A DNA stretch of 64,000 nt from Pictodentalium vernedei (lineage: Eukaryota > Mollusca > Scaphopoda > Dentaliida > Dentaliidae), in contig CM062296.1 in the NCBI GenBank assembly GCA_031216915.1, positions 146,072,840 to 146,136,839 on the forward strand, in the 5' to 3' direction. The first letter of the stretch is position 1; each line of letters starts with the position of its first letter. This document shows, piece after piece, positions 54,858 through 64,000 of this stretch. The notes beneath the pieces were generated by a model that worked only from the letters and a program-made list of their open reading frames with translations, did no database searches and was not told where the DNA came from. The position numbers and the translations under genes were made by a program.

Positions 54858-56285
54858 TACTAAATTAATATATCGCACTTTGAGTGCAACAAGGCGCCAC
54901 CTGCAATGCTTTAGCATTTCAGATGGCGCATTGTTGCACTCAAAGGACGATGCATGGTTAATTTGTTCTCATATGTAATCAGATTCCATTTGGCACTAAA
55001 ATGTTTCATTTGGCACCAAAGAAAAACTTCATTTGGCGAGAACAAAAAAATTCAAGCAATTTTGGGGTAGCTTGAACACTGCTTCTGAACATTGTAATAT
55101 ACCACTGCCAGGGTGTCCCATTCCTTTGACAATTGACACTATTTCGAGGTATATTGACCTACATACGAACTATCCAGCAATAAATTGACCCATATGCCAA
55201 TTATCTCGCAATGGGTGGATCAAAATATCAATTATCTCGCAATAGACAGTTTTGCGCATATTTGCCATTGAAGGATATTTAATCTTTTCAGCTCAGTATG
55301 GTTCACAAATCTCTGTTTCTCTGTTAGTTAACGACGTGTGAACTCTGGCCATGACCAAGAATATGAACCGCGTAATCCGATAACAACCATTTTTTTAATG
55401 TTCGTATGTTCAGGGTCGTAGGGTCTCTCGCGCGAAGAATTTTGTCTGAAATTTGGAATAATGTATTTTTTTGTCTCCTATTTGGCTTGTCACACCAAAT
55501 ATTATTACCAGTTATCAATTAGAACCGTGGAAAATAGCCTTTTGGACAAGATGTTTTTAAAAAATTGCGCGAAGGTAAGAAGAATCAATGGTTTTGCGCG
55601 CCGAAGGCGCGCAGGTGCTGTATGGTATACGCCCCTTTCGACCCTCTTTAACTGTAAGTTGGAGCTGTAGGTTTGAATTTAGCAACATGTCCGGATGCGT
55701 CAAAGGAGGAAAGAGGCAGGAAGGGATCGGGTTAGTTGCGTCTGTTCTATTTGCCCTTTTTCTTGATTTTTCGGGTTATTGATTCTCTGATGTGTTTGTG
55801 GCTTTTTGTCGAGGCAGATAGAAGATCCAGGTTTGGTTTGGGTGACCTACATCTCCTCAACATCCTCCGTCTCCCGGCCTTCCGTCCTCTTTGGACAAGA
55901 GGTGGTGGTTGGCAATGTAGGGGAAGGTGATGGTGATTTGATGGTTGACACCTTCTCCTCTACTGTTTCTCTGTCTCTGTTCTTCTCTTTTCAAGCCAAG
56001 CGTCCAAGTTCCGAGCGTCCCTGCCCTTGGTTGATGCACTCTTCTTTCTTCCTTTCTTCATCTTCTCAGGGCATCTAGACTCCTTCAGGTGAGGACCAGT
56101 GTGAGGGGGGTTCCTCTCACTAATGATGCTACCTCTCCCTAAAGGAGATGTGGTGGTATTCTCTTCCGTGTCAAATTCCAGCGTCAGATGGACGCTCTGG
56201 CCTATCATCGGGAGGTCCAGTTGATAGGACAAGAGACACACAGAGCTGACAAAGCCTTCTTACGTTTAACTGGTATTTCCAGTTG
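54858..56285. other. 1.4 kb without a firm gene
   Basis: 54870-54950 holds a small hairpin (GCACTTTGAGTGCAACA and inverse). The minus strand 55960-56241 has a charged 93-codon frame (TEENTTTSPLGRGSIIS, KMKKGRKKSASTKGRD) with no recognisable domain. It may be an exon or retroelement remnant. Confidence 0.35.
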
Positions 56286-56297
56286 AGCAGTCATGGT

Positions 56298-56676
56298 GGG
56301 GGCGCGGTGGCTCAGTTGGTAGAGGTGCAGGCTGCAAGCCGAGAGGTCCTCAGTTCGAATCCCACCTGCGGCAACCGCGTTGTGTCCTTGGGCAAGACAC
56401 TTCACCCCGATTGCCTACATGGGGGCACGATGACGCTGTGTACTGAGGCGTACTGCACGTCGATGGTGCGCATGTCTTTAACCAATCTAACCCTGCCTGT
56501 GCTGCGGTGCAGAGTTCAGAGTTACGATGTTGGAGAGCTGACAGCTGCTCGTCGTTGCTCGGTGGTTCTCTCCGGGTACTCCGGCTTCCTCCACCCGTAA
56601 AACAGTCACGGTCACGATTAGCCATTGTGCATAAGTATGTGACCTTAAACACCAATAAATAAATAAATAAATAAAT
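56298..56676 (+). mobile_element. Full-length SINE with tRNA-type head
   Basis: Head GGGGCGCGGTGGCTCAGTTG (A box) and CAGTTCGAATCCC (B box). The body follows, with a (AATA)n tail. Perfect 12-bp duplication AGCAGTCATGGT at 56286-56297 and 56677-56688. Young-looking copy. Confidence 0.95.
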
Positions 56677-56919
56677 AGCAGTCATGGTAGAGGCAAATCT
56701 GCACGCTTTGAAATCAGGCGGGTAAGAAGGTAATCATCTCAATATACGAGTCCAGAATGTGTTCCCTTTCAATGTCTCTTGACAGTCGAAACCATTCTAT
56801 CAGTTTGTACTGATTTTAATGACATCAGACGGCAACATTGGAATGTACCAACTTTGCAAGAACTACTTTACAGCTTCAATTCTCACCAGATTCCCTCGTT
56901 CCTCAAGCAATCAACCTTT

Positions 56920-57161
56920 TTAACCCTTTACCCAACGTAACGGCCCAAACCGACCAGCGCTATTTACAAAAATCGCCAATTAATTTTTCATTTTTTGTCT
57001 CAAAAACATAGGTTATGACCCCTCGTTGGAACGAACTCGACGAGCTCGTTCCAATGAGGGGTCATAACCTATGCTTTTGATACAAAAAATGAAAAAAAAA
57101 ATGTTATTCAAGAATTGTTTTTGCAAGTGTCGTCTGCGTTTCATGTTAGGTAAAGGGTTAA
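56920..57161. mobile_element. TTAA MITE, family A
   Basis: TTAA + CCCTTTACCCAACGTAACGG and CATGTTAGGTAAAGGG + TTAA, same orientation as 20604. Core GGAACGAACTCGACGAGCTC. Confidence 0.92.
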
Positions 57162-57198
57162 CAAGTTTTTGTTGTTTTTATTCTTTTACCTACATTTC

Positions 57199-57567
57199 GG
57201 GAGCGCGGTGGCTCAGTAGGTAGAGGTGCAGGCTGCAAGCCGAGAGGTCCTCGGTTCGAATCCCACCTGCGGCAACCGCGTTGTGTCCTTGGGCAAGACA
57301 CTTCATCTCCATTGCCCGCGTGGGGGCACGATGACGCCGTGTACTAAGGCGTACTGCACGTCGATGGTACGCGTGTCTTCAACCAATCTAACCCTGCCTG
57401 TGCTGCAGTGCGGAGTTATAATGTTGGGGAGCTGGCAGCTGCTCGTCGTTGCTCGGTGGTTCTCTCCGGGTACTCCGGCTTCCTCCACCCGTAAAACTGT
57501 CACGGTCATGATTGGCCATTATGCATAAATATGTGACCTTAAACATCAATAAATAAATAAATAAATA
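57199..57567 (+). mobile_element. Full-length SINE with tRNA-type head
   Basis: Head GGAGCGCGGTGGCTCAGTAG and GGTTCGAATCCC. Tail CATCAATAAATAAATAAATA. Perfect 11-bp duplication ACCTACATTTC at 57188-57198 and 57568-57578. Confidence 0.95.
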
Positions 57568-57578
57568 ACCTACATTTC

Positions 57579-58182
57579 AAATGCTAAAAAGTATTAGCAC
57601 AGTATTCATTCAATGTTTACTATTGTTATTCACTGTTGTCTTCACTGTTTATTTCACTGGTTTTTAATTCCAATATTTAACTTCCTGGTGGATTCTTCTT
57701 ACCATACATCACCATGGTATAGCCTTAGCTGCTGATGTGGCGTTAAGCACCAATAAATAAATCTCTGTTAACTGGTAGAATACTGGAAGTCCATATTTGG
57801 ACTTCATTTTAATTTTCAGGTGCGGAACCTGGAAGCTTAATACTGCGTAGATCGCTTCAGATTACTTTTGAAGTGCAATTACAAAGTCTGTGTGGGTTTG
57901 GCTTCTTACAATTTATGGGAGAGTGCCTGTTGGTTCTCTCCCATAAACAGTAACAAGACAAAGTCACGTGAACAAATTTTGACTAATAAAATAATTTAGC
58001 ACTCAACCTGTTAGTATAAAGGAGGTCGGGGCGAGAGCATGACCTTACGACATAAAATAGCGATGCCTTGTATCACTTTTTGCTACAGGTGATACTGGCG
58101 AGACTCGGCATCGCTAGTTACCCCAACAGAAAAAGTAACACCGTTATGTTCGGCAGCATGCAATGCGCCCTTGATCCTGGGA
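57579..58182. other. No gene; SINE scrap and short hairpin
   Basis: 57728-57763 (CTGATGTGGCGTTAAGCACC-AATAAATAAA) is a SINE-like tail. 57905-57955 is a worn hairpin of the TTGGAGAGTGCCC type. Confidence 0.5.
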
Positions 58183-58184
58183 AT

Positions 58185-58235
<51 letters not shown>

Positions 58236-58577
58236 TTTGTTGGGTTTCAAGACACTTTCGACAGCCAGGGTCACCTGGCGTCGGACAGATTTACGGGTAG
58301 AGGAAGCCAGTGTACTCAGAGAGAACCACCGTGCAGCCGCGAGCAACTGTGAGACTCCCCAACGTACTAACTCCACACAAGCAGGGTTAGCATCGGCTGA
58401 AGACAAGCGCACTATCGACGTGCAGTGCGACTTAGTACACATCGCCACCGTGCCTCCACGTGAGCAATCGGGATTAAGTGCCCTGCACAAGGACACAACG
58501 CAGTTACCCCTGGTGAGGATCGAGCCGTGAACCTGACGGTTTGATGTTCAGTGCCGTAAGCACTGAGCCACCACCTT
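58183..58577 (-). mobile_element. SINE with a third head type and long (TTTA)n tail
   Basis: A (TTTA)13-14 tail at 58183-58238, then CAAGACACTTTCGACAGCC and the common body. The head (minus) reads CAAGGTGGTGGCTCAGTGCT and CACGGCTCGATCC, tRNA-like but different from the other copies. Confidence 0.85.
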
Positions 58578-59043
58578 GCATGCTCCTGATTCTGTGAAAT
58601 ATCAACGTGATCACAGAATTACAGGACTGAAGGGTGTTCGATTGGATTGTTTAGTATTAAACATTAGGAGATCATAAATGGAGATTGTCGGACGTAAATT
58701 TCCCCTCTGTGTTTATTTAATGTAAACAAATTGAATAATAATCACATTTATTCATAGTACGTATAAATAATACATGACATATCTGGCAAAAAATACACTA
58801 TGTTTAACGATTGCGTCTAGACGAAGCTTTCCCTTTATGAGACTGTGCAATTTCTGAACAATATTTCATTATGTGGATGCTGTTTTCCGTGTTGCTGTCG
58901 GGCTATATATTCCCTCTCCTGAAAGCATTTTACACTATGGAGATGACCTGACGTGAGCTCATTACCACAAAGGTCGAGGGGTGGTGTTGGTCGTGTGATG
59001 GCCGAAGCTTTCGAACTTTGATGCCATTAATTTGTTTGTTTCA
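58578..59043. other. No recognisable feature
   Basis: Unique-looking spacer; nothing supported. Confidence 0.45.
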
Positions 59044-59304
59044 TACAGGACGGGGAGAGCGGATTGTAACTAAATCACCCGCGGAGTGGAGTTATCACCC
59101 AAACTATAACTTTCAAATTTTGTATTTATCGACTAAAAACACAAGCAATGTTTCAGCCAATGGACCTCCGGGTTTAACCCGGAGGTCCATTGGCTGGAAC
59201 TTTACTTGTGCTTGTTATGCTTTGCAACAAATTTGCAGTTATTGCTTGGGTGGAGTCTCCACTCCGCGGGTGATTTAGTGATAATACACTCTCCACGTAC
59301 TGTA
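59044..59304. mobile_element. TA MITE (CAGTACGTGGAGAGTG), copy 3
   Basis: TA + CAGGACGGGGAGAGCGG at the left (worn) and CTCTCCACGTACTG + TA at the right, inverted relative to 52306. Core GCCAATGGACCTCCGGGTTT. Confidence 0.88.
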
Positions 59305-59395
59305 TGGGCTGTAGCGCGGGTTCTACCTGGCCGTGCGTATAGCAGAAGCACATAGTTGAGCTGCAGATAGTTTCCTGGTTATTGAGCTAGACTAT

Positions 59396-59396
<1 letters not shown>

Positions 59397-59439
<43 letters not shown>

Positions 59440-59460
59440 AGATATTTTTGACAGCCAGAA
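59397..59460 (-). mobile_element. SINE tail fragment
   Basis: (TTTA)n followed by GATATTTTTGACAGCCAGAA, the last bases of the SINE. Confidence 0.65.
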
Positions 59461-59736
59461 TCAACATTTCAATATTAATCTCCATTGAAATTCCTTTTAA
59501 AAACAAGAAAAAATGGCGTTTTCACCATCTCTTTATGTTCTGGGACTTTTTGTATTTCATTATATCAACAGTGTGCTCATCGTGACGTATACATGTAATA
59601 TTGACACAGTCCTTTCCATTAATATAAAAGTTTAGCATGTAAAAAAATTTTTTCCTGAGAATAAAAAACTTTCAGTTTACTGTAAAAACACATTCACTAA
59701 ACAAAGAGCCAAAATGGACAATTGTGTGTTGGTGAT

Positions 59737-60070
59737 TTATTTATTTATTGGTGTTTAAGGTCATATATTTCTGCACTGTGGCTAATCATGACCATGAGAG
59801 TTTTACGGGTGGAGGAAGCCGGAGTACCCGGAGAGAACCACCAAGCAACCAACATACTAACTCCACACCAGTAGGGTTAGCATTAGTTGAAGACAAGTGC
59901 ACCATCGACGTGCAGTGCGCCTTAGTCCACGACGTCACCGTGTCCCCAGACGGGCAATGGGGGTGAAGTGTCTTGCACAAAGACACACCGCGGTTGCCAC
60001 AGGTGGGATTCGAACCGAGGACCTCTCGGCTTGCAGCATGCACCTCTACCTACTGAGCCACCGCGCCCCC
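59737..60070 (-). mobile_element. Full-length SINE with tRNA-type head
   Basis: The minus strand starts GGGGGCGCGGTGGCTCAGTA with GGTTCGAATCCC. There is an internal deletion of about 25 bases in the body (the CAACGGCGAGCAACTGTCAG region). Perfect 13-bp duplication GTGTGTTGGTGAT at 59724-59736 and 60071-60083. Confidence 0.93.
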
Positions 60071-60096
60071 GTGTGTTGGTGATACCGATAGATATT

Positions 60097-60572
60097 ATTA
60101 ATGACGGATTATCTGTGAACTAGTTGCTTCTAATTAGGTTGCCATAAAAAGTCAGGTTTCCTTTTGTTATTTTAACCCTTTACCTAACCTGAAAAGCAGA
60201 CGACACTTGCAAAAATAATTCTTGAATAACTAATTTTTTTCATTTTTTGTCTCAAAAACATAGGTTATGACCCCTCGTTGGAACGAACTCGACGAGCTCG
60301 TTCCAACGAGGGGTCATAACCTATGTTTTTGAGACAAAATATGAAAAAAATTATGAAAATTAATTGGCGATTTTTGAGAATAGCGCTGGCCGGTTTTGCC
60401 GTTACGTTAGGTAAAGGGTTAATAGACGAGACAACAGACAGCTCCGGGAGCTGTCTGTTGTTTTCGTTTATTAAAACTGACAGGAGGAAACTTGGCATTA
60501 TTTTCTACTGATGTCATAGGACGTAGGTGTTTTTCTCAAGTACTTGCTTCTCAATTGGACCGTTCTCGCGCA
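60097..60572. repeat. Dispersed repeat with hairpin, interrupted by a TTAA MITE
   Basis: Inverted relative to 35531-35756; shares GATTATCTGTGAA, GGTTGCTTCTAA-type and ACAACAGACAGCTCCGGGAG sequences. The MITE at 60172-60422 sits at the position matching TTTTAATAAACG in the other copy. Confidence 0.8.
60172..60422. mobile_element. TTAA MITE family A with empty-site proof
   Basis: TTAA + CCCTTTACCTAACCTGAAAA and TTACGTTAGGTAAAGGG + TTAA. Core GGAACGAACTCGACGAGCTC. The host repeat resumes after one TTAA. Confidence 0.93.
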
Positions 60573-60721
60573 TCTAATTATTTCAGGGGAGATAACTTTT
60601 TCGAAAATCGATTTTCATGATTATATTATTCAGGATGGTCCGTCCGGATATAATGATTCCTCTGTTTTCCATTGTCAAGCTTCATGATATTAAGCTGTTA
60701 TGCGGTCACGATAAGCCAAAG

Positions 60722-61079
60722 TGCAGCAATATATGACCGTAAACACCAACAAATTAAAAAAAATGGTGTTTAACGATACTTTCGACAGCCAGGATCACCT
60801 CGTGTCGGACAGTTTTTCGGGTGGAGTAAGCCGAAGTACCGGGAGAGAACCACCGAGCAACAGTGAGCAAATGTCAGACTTCCCAACTTGCTCATTCCAC
60901 ACAAGCAAGGTTAGTATTGGTTGAAGGCAAGTGGACCATCGACGTGCAGTACACCTTAGTACACAGCGCCACGCTGTCCCCACGTGGGCAATCGGTATTA
61001 AGTGCCTTGCCCAAAGAATCGAACCTTGGACCTTTCGGTTTGCCGTCCAATGCCGTAACCACCCAACCACCGTGCTCCC
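60722..61079 (-). mobile_element. SINE with a further tRNA-like head
   Basis: ATGGTGTTTAACGATACTTT, CGGACAGTTTTTCGGGTGGA and the body. The minus-strand head GGGAGCACGGTGGTTGGGTG and AAGGTTCGATTC has a deleted middle. No tail duplication found. Confidence 0.75.
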
Positions 61080-61084
61080 TGTTA

Positions 61085-61262
61085 AGGCGCACTAAACGTT
61101 AATAGTATTTATACCTTCAACCGATGCTTACCCTGCTTCTTCCGAGTTAGTAAGTTGGGAGTGCGACAATTACGGTGGTTATCTTCGTTTACTTCAGCAT
61201 CTTCACCCATAAAATTGTTTTACGCGATATGACCCATGCTGTTGAAAGTGACGTTGAACCCA
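61085..61262 (+). mobile_element. SINE, old diverged 3' part
   Basis: CTTCAACCGATGCTTACCCT, then GTTAGTAAGTTGGGAGTGCG and CGATATGACCCATGCTGTTG to AAGTGACGTTGAACCC. Opposite orientation to the adjoining copy. Confidence 0.65.
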
Positions 61263-61630
61263 AATGTACATCGTTGGAAAGGGGTCTGGGTTTTCAGGCT
61301 TTAGGGTCTTCCATTTTATCTCTTCCCTTTTTTCGTTTTGTTATTTAGAAAAGGGTTTCTATGCTTTCTCTTTCATACCTTAATAACTTGACTTATTTTT
61401 CCCCATGCAACTCTTTTCCGGGTAACCCGTATTTTTTTAATAAATATTTTATTTCTGTAAACAGAAAAGGGTTGGCAAGCAGGCTATGCCTATAAGTAGC
61501 CTCACCCTACATCAATAAACGATTCAGTATGTCAATGGTGCATTTGCAAAGGGAGATGGATGGTATAGCACTAATTCATTAAGAATTCAGTATGCATATT
61601 GATACAAAACCTCAAGACCTTAAGTGGTTA
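61263..61630. other. No recognisable feature
   Basis: AT-rich spacer; no frame or repeat supported. Confidence 0.45.
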
Positions 61631-61862
61631 TTAACCCGTTTAACTAACACTATGGGGGGAGGACCATTACAATCACAATTCTTGAATAACTAAAACGATT
61701 CATTGTCCCAAAATATAATTTATGAACCCCAAATGGAACGAGCTCAGAGAGCTTTTTCCAATGAGGGATCATAAGCTATGTTTTGGAGGCGAAACCTAAA
61801 CAAATGGGAAATTTTCGTGAACAGCTCAATCTGGATTTTGTCGTTGCGTTCGATACAGAAGA
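61631..61862. mobile_element. TTAA MITE family A, strongly decayed
   Basis: TTAA + CCCGTTTAACTAACACT, the A-type left arm, and core TGGAACGAGCTCAGAGAGCT. The right terminus is replaced around GTTGCGTTCGATACAG. Confidence 0.7.
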
Positions 61863-62037
61863 ATCAAGCTAATGAAAGGAGAAGTACCTATATTTACTGT
61901 CGGTTACCTGTGCAGGTTAAGACAAATTAAGATGGCGGTGCTCAGTGTACAGCCTCGACTGTAGGTTTCCGTAGCACAACTTTTCACCGTCGCTGACGTG
62001 TTTGTATCTTCAACCAATATTTGTGTGTAATCCTGAA

Positions 62038-62290
62038 CAAGCCTGAAAATAAGCAATCTATAATCTGCAGAATGAAATCCCCAGAGGGTGAATTTGCTGA
62101 TGCCGTCCCATACAGTGGACCAATTTAGCCTCTGGGTCACTCTTTCTGTTTAGGCTTGAGACCTTGATTCAGATTGAGGCTCGCGGAGGATAAATTTAAT
62201 GAATCTACCCTGCTATGCAGGGTAGCATCCCCAAATTCATCCTCTGTGGACCTCATTCTGCAGATGACAGTCTGCTTATTTTCTGGTTTG
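62038..62290. mobile_element. hAT-like MITE (CAAGCCTGAAAATAAGC), copy 2
   Basis: Left CAAGCCTGAAAATAAGC, right GCTTATTTTCTGGTTTG. The 8-bp flanks ATCCTGAA (62030-62037) and CTCCTGAA (62291-62298) match at 7 of 8. Interior similar to 19640-19891. Confidence 0.85.
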
Positions 62291-62681
62291 CTCCTGAACA
62301 AATGCATTGAAATCCGTCGTCAACAATGAGAATCCGATTCTGCGTAGTTAACCGATTACGTGCTAAATTATATTTTAAAGGTGATTTGAAACCTGGGTAT
62401 TTTTTTCCAAAGATACCATGCTACCAGCAAGAGTATATATAGCATTAGTTTAAAAAGATTTTGTTCATAACTAATTGTTTGGTTACAATTTATTGGTGAC
62501 TGTTAATAGCACTCTCCAATAAATTGCCATCAAACAATTTTATATAAGAAAGTTGTCTTCTACTGCTGGGCGGGCATCAAGCTAATGCATACGGCGTAAA
62601 GCCACTAAAATGGCTTCCATGACATTTTAACTAGTTAATAATTTTCAAACTCCGTTTTTTTGTATTCCGTATGTGACGGCC
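62291..62681. other. No gene; short hairpin at 62480-62550
   Basis: TTTGGTTACAATTTATTGG... / ...CCAATAAATTGCCATCAAA is a worn copy of the TTGGAGAGTGCCC hairpin family. Otherwise featureless. Confidence 0.55.
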
Positions 62682-62934
62682 AAACCTTTTACCAAACATG
62701 AATAGCAGACGACACTTGCAAACAAAATTCTTGAATAACTAATTTATGCTATGTTTAGTGTCAAAAACATAGGTTATGACCCCTCTTTGGAACGAGCTCG
62801 ACGAGCTCGTTCCAGAGAGGGATCATAACCTATGTTTGTGGAGACAAAAAAATAAAAAAAATAATGAAAATTAATTGTCGATTTTTGTGAATAGCGCTGA
62901 ACGGTTTTGGCCGTTACGTTGGGTAAATGGTTAA
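62682..62934. mobile_element. TTAA MITE, family A
   Basis: AACCTTTTACCAAACATGAA at the left and GTTACGTTGGGTAAATGG + TTAA at the right. Core GGAACGAGCTCGACGAGCTC. The left TTAA has mutated. Confidence 0.85.
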
Positions 62935-63295
62935 ATTACCCATACCAATCCATAAATGGCCCAGACGATGGCTCAACGGTCTGAAGTTAACGTATACAAA
63001 AGCGGACATCTGGTAGGCTCGCGAAATGTCCCCTCCCTGACCCGACAACGACTTGACACATCAAATGCAAAATTTAACACTGTTAGCCAAGCTCTTAGGT
63101 CACGTGTCTAATTCTATTAGGAATTCGATGTTCTTATTGCCTGGAACCAGTCTAGGCCTTTAAACGTCCATCGCCCATGCTTAGATTCACCCGTCTAGGA
63201 ATTTTGGTTGGTCGGAAAAGCGAATGTACGGTTGCGAATTAACGCAACAAAATGTTTCTCAATCGAGACTTGATTCAATCAATCTTTAACCCTTT
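62935..63295. other. No recognisable feature
   Basis: Spacer without a supported frame or repeat. Confidence 0.45.
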
Positions 63296-63485
63296 AGAAA
63301 CTCGAAAGGCTGACGTCACCTGCAAACACAATTCTCCAATAACTAATTTGTGTCATTATTGAGTCAAAAGCATAGTTTATGACCTCTCATTGGAACAAGC
63401 TCGTACCAATGAGGCGGTCATAAGCTATGGTGAATTTTGTGAATAGCGCTGGCTGATTTTGACCGCTATGTTGCTAGAGGGTTGA
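63296..63485. mobile_element. TTAA MITE family A, shortened
   Basis: TTAA + CCCTTTAGAAACTCGAAAG and GCTGGCTGATTTTGACCGCT to AGAGGG. Short core GGAACAAGCTCGTACC. The right arm has lost about 50 bases. Confidence 0.75.
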
Positions 63486-63965
63486 TGACTCTACCAAAAG
63501 TAATATACACGTGTGTTTACTAAATAATTCCGAATGTCGACTCGTCATACCTGTGATTTTATGATTATGCCGAGTAGCTCCATAGCGTTTTTTTAAACAT
63601 ACTCAAGTTTTCGAGGCGAATTAAATACTATTGATAAGAATACCTATAAAACCGAAGCCTGGAAGAATACCCTGGATATCCTTGTGGATAAATGTGCTTT
63701 ACATTAAATCAGAGGAGTCTGCGCGGAACGTCAGCGAAAAGTGGGTAAACAAATAGCCCATACCAGCGTCGAATTTCTAACAGAATTGGACTAATATTAC
63801 AGAGGCACCTCTCACGCCCACCCCACCACACCACAAAAAAGAAAACAAAAGCATAAAAAACGCCCACCCCAACATCAAAAACAATGAAAAGAGACAAACA
63901 AACAAGTCGAATTGCATACAGCAGAATATGTAACAATTATTGGAAAATTTTTAAACTCTAGGCAA
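63486..63965. other. No recognisable feature
   Basis: Includes a CCCACCCC / A-rich patch at 63808-63860 (a composition-driven minus frame lies here). No gene. Confidence 0.45.
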
Positions 63966-64000
63966 TTAACCCTTTACCTAATGAAGTTGAAAGGAATTTT
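63966..64000. mobile_element. TTAA MITE, left end at window edge
   Basis: TTAA + CCCTTTACCTAATGAAGTTG, the start of a family A/B-type element cut by the window. Confidence 0.6.

Noticed and set aside
55960..56241. Charged 93-codon frame as a host exon
   Set aside because: No recognisable domain or splice-site context strong enough to call.
56298..56370. Functional tRNA genes
   Set aside because: A and B boxes are present but each is joined to the SINE body and tail and lies between target duplications.

Overview
This is non-genic DNA from an animal, most likely a marine invertebrate. I see no bacterial operons or ribosome-binding sites. Instead the window is packed with tRNA- and 5S-headed SINEs, LINE remnants, TTAA-, TA- and 8-bp-target-duplication DNA elements, foldback repeats, long poly(G/C) runs and a 45-bp minisatellite. 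I cannot name the species, and I see no convincing single-copy host gene.

Layout. 1-3568 (minus) is the 5' 1189 codons of a long intronless gene that leaves the window at its 3' end. It encodes two CxxC/HxxC zinc modules, a core domain and the start of a PIN/FEN1-like nuclease domain. 4.4-6.0 kb holds a long hairpin and two hAT-like elements. 6-10 kb holds SINE copies, a TTAA element and low-complexity tracts. 10-35 kb is a mosaic of TTAA MITEs, TA MITEs, hAT-like elements, SINEs, a 1.2-kb foldback and a decayed LINE (about 24.9-26.3 kb). 36010-39943 is a 3.9-kb transposon with long imperfect terminal repeats and a 4-bp target duplication. It sits inside a 5S-headed SINE and carries a truncated, twice-frameshifted relative of the gene at 1-3568. 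44.2-45.2 kb is a decayed Tc1-like transposase. 47321-50438 is a 3.1-kb TTAA-flanked element inside a second LINE; 1 kb of it is a 45-bp tandem array joined to its right terminal repeat. 51-64 kb is again SINEs, TTAA and TA MITEs and hairpins.

Main result. The gene family at 1-3568 and 36732-39305 combines zinc modules, an acidic-motif core, a FEN1-like PIN nuclease and a cysteine-rich tail. The second copy lies between matched termini and a target duplication, so this family is carried by a DNA transposon, at least in that copy. I know of no described transposon class with this architecture, though I could not search.

The window also supplies its own empty sites. These confirm four kinds of insertion: 68-80-bp hairpins with 4-bp duplications, TTAA MITEs inside another repeat and inside a LINE, the 3.1-kb TTAA element inside a LINE, and the 3.9-kb element inside a SINE.
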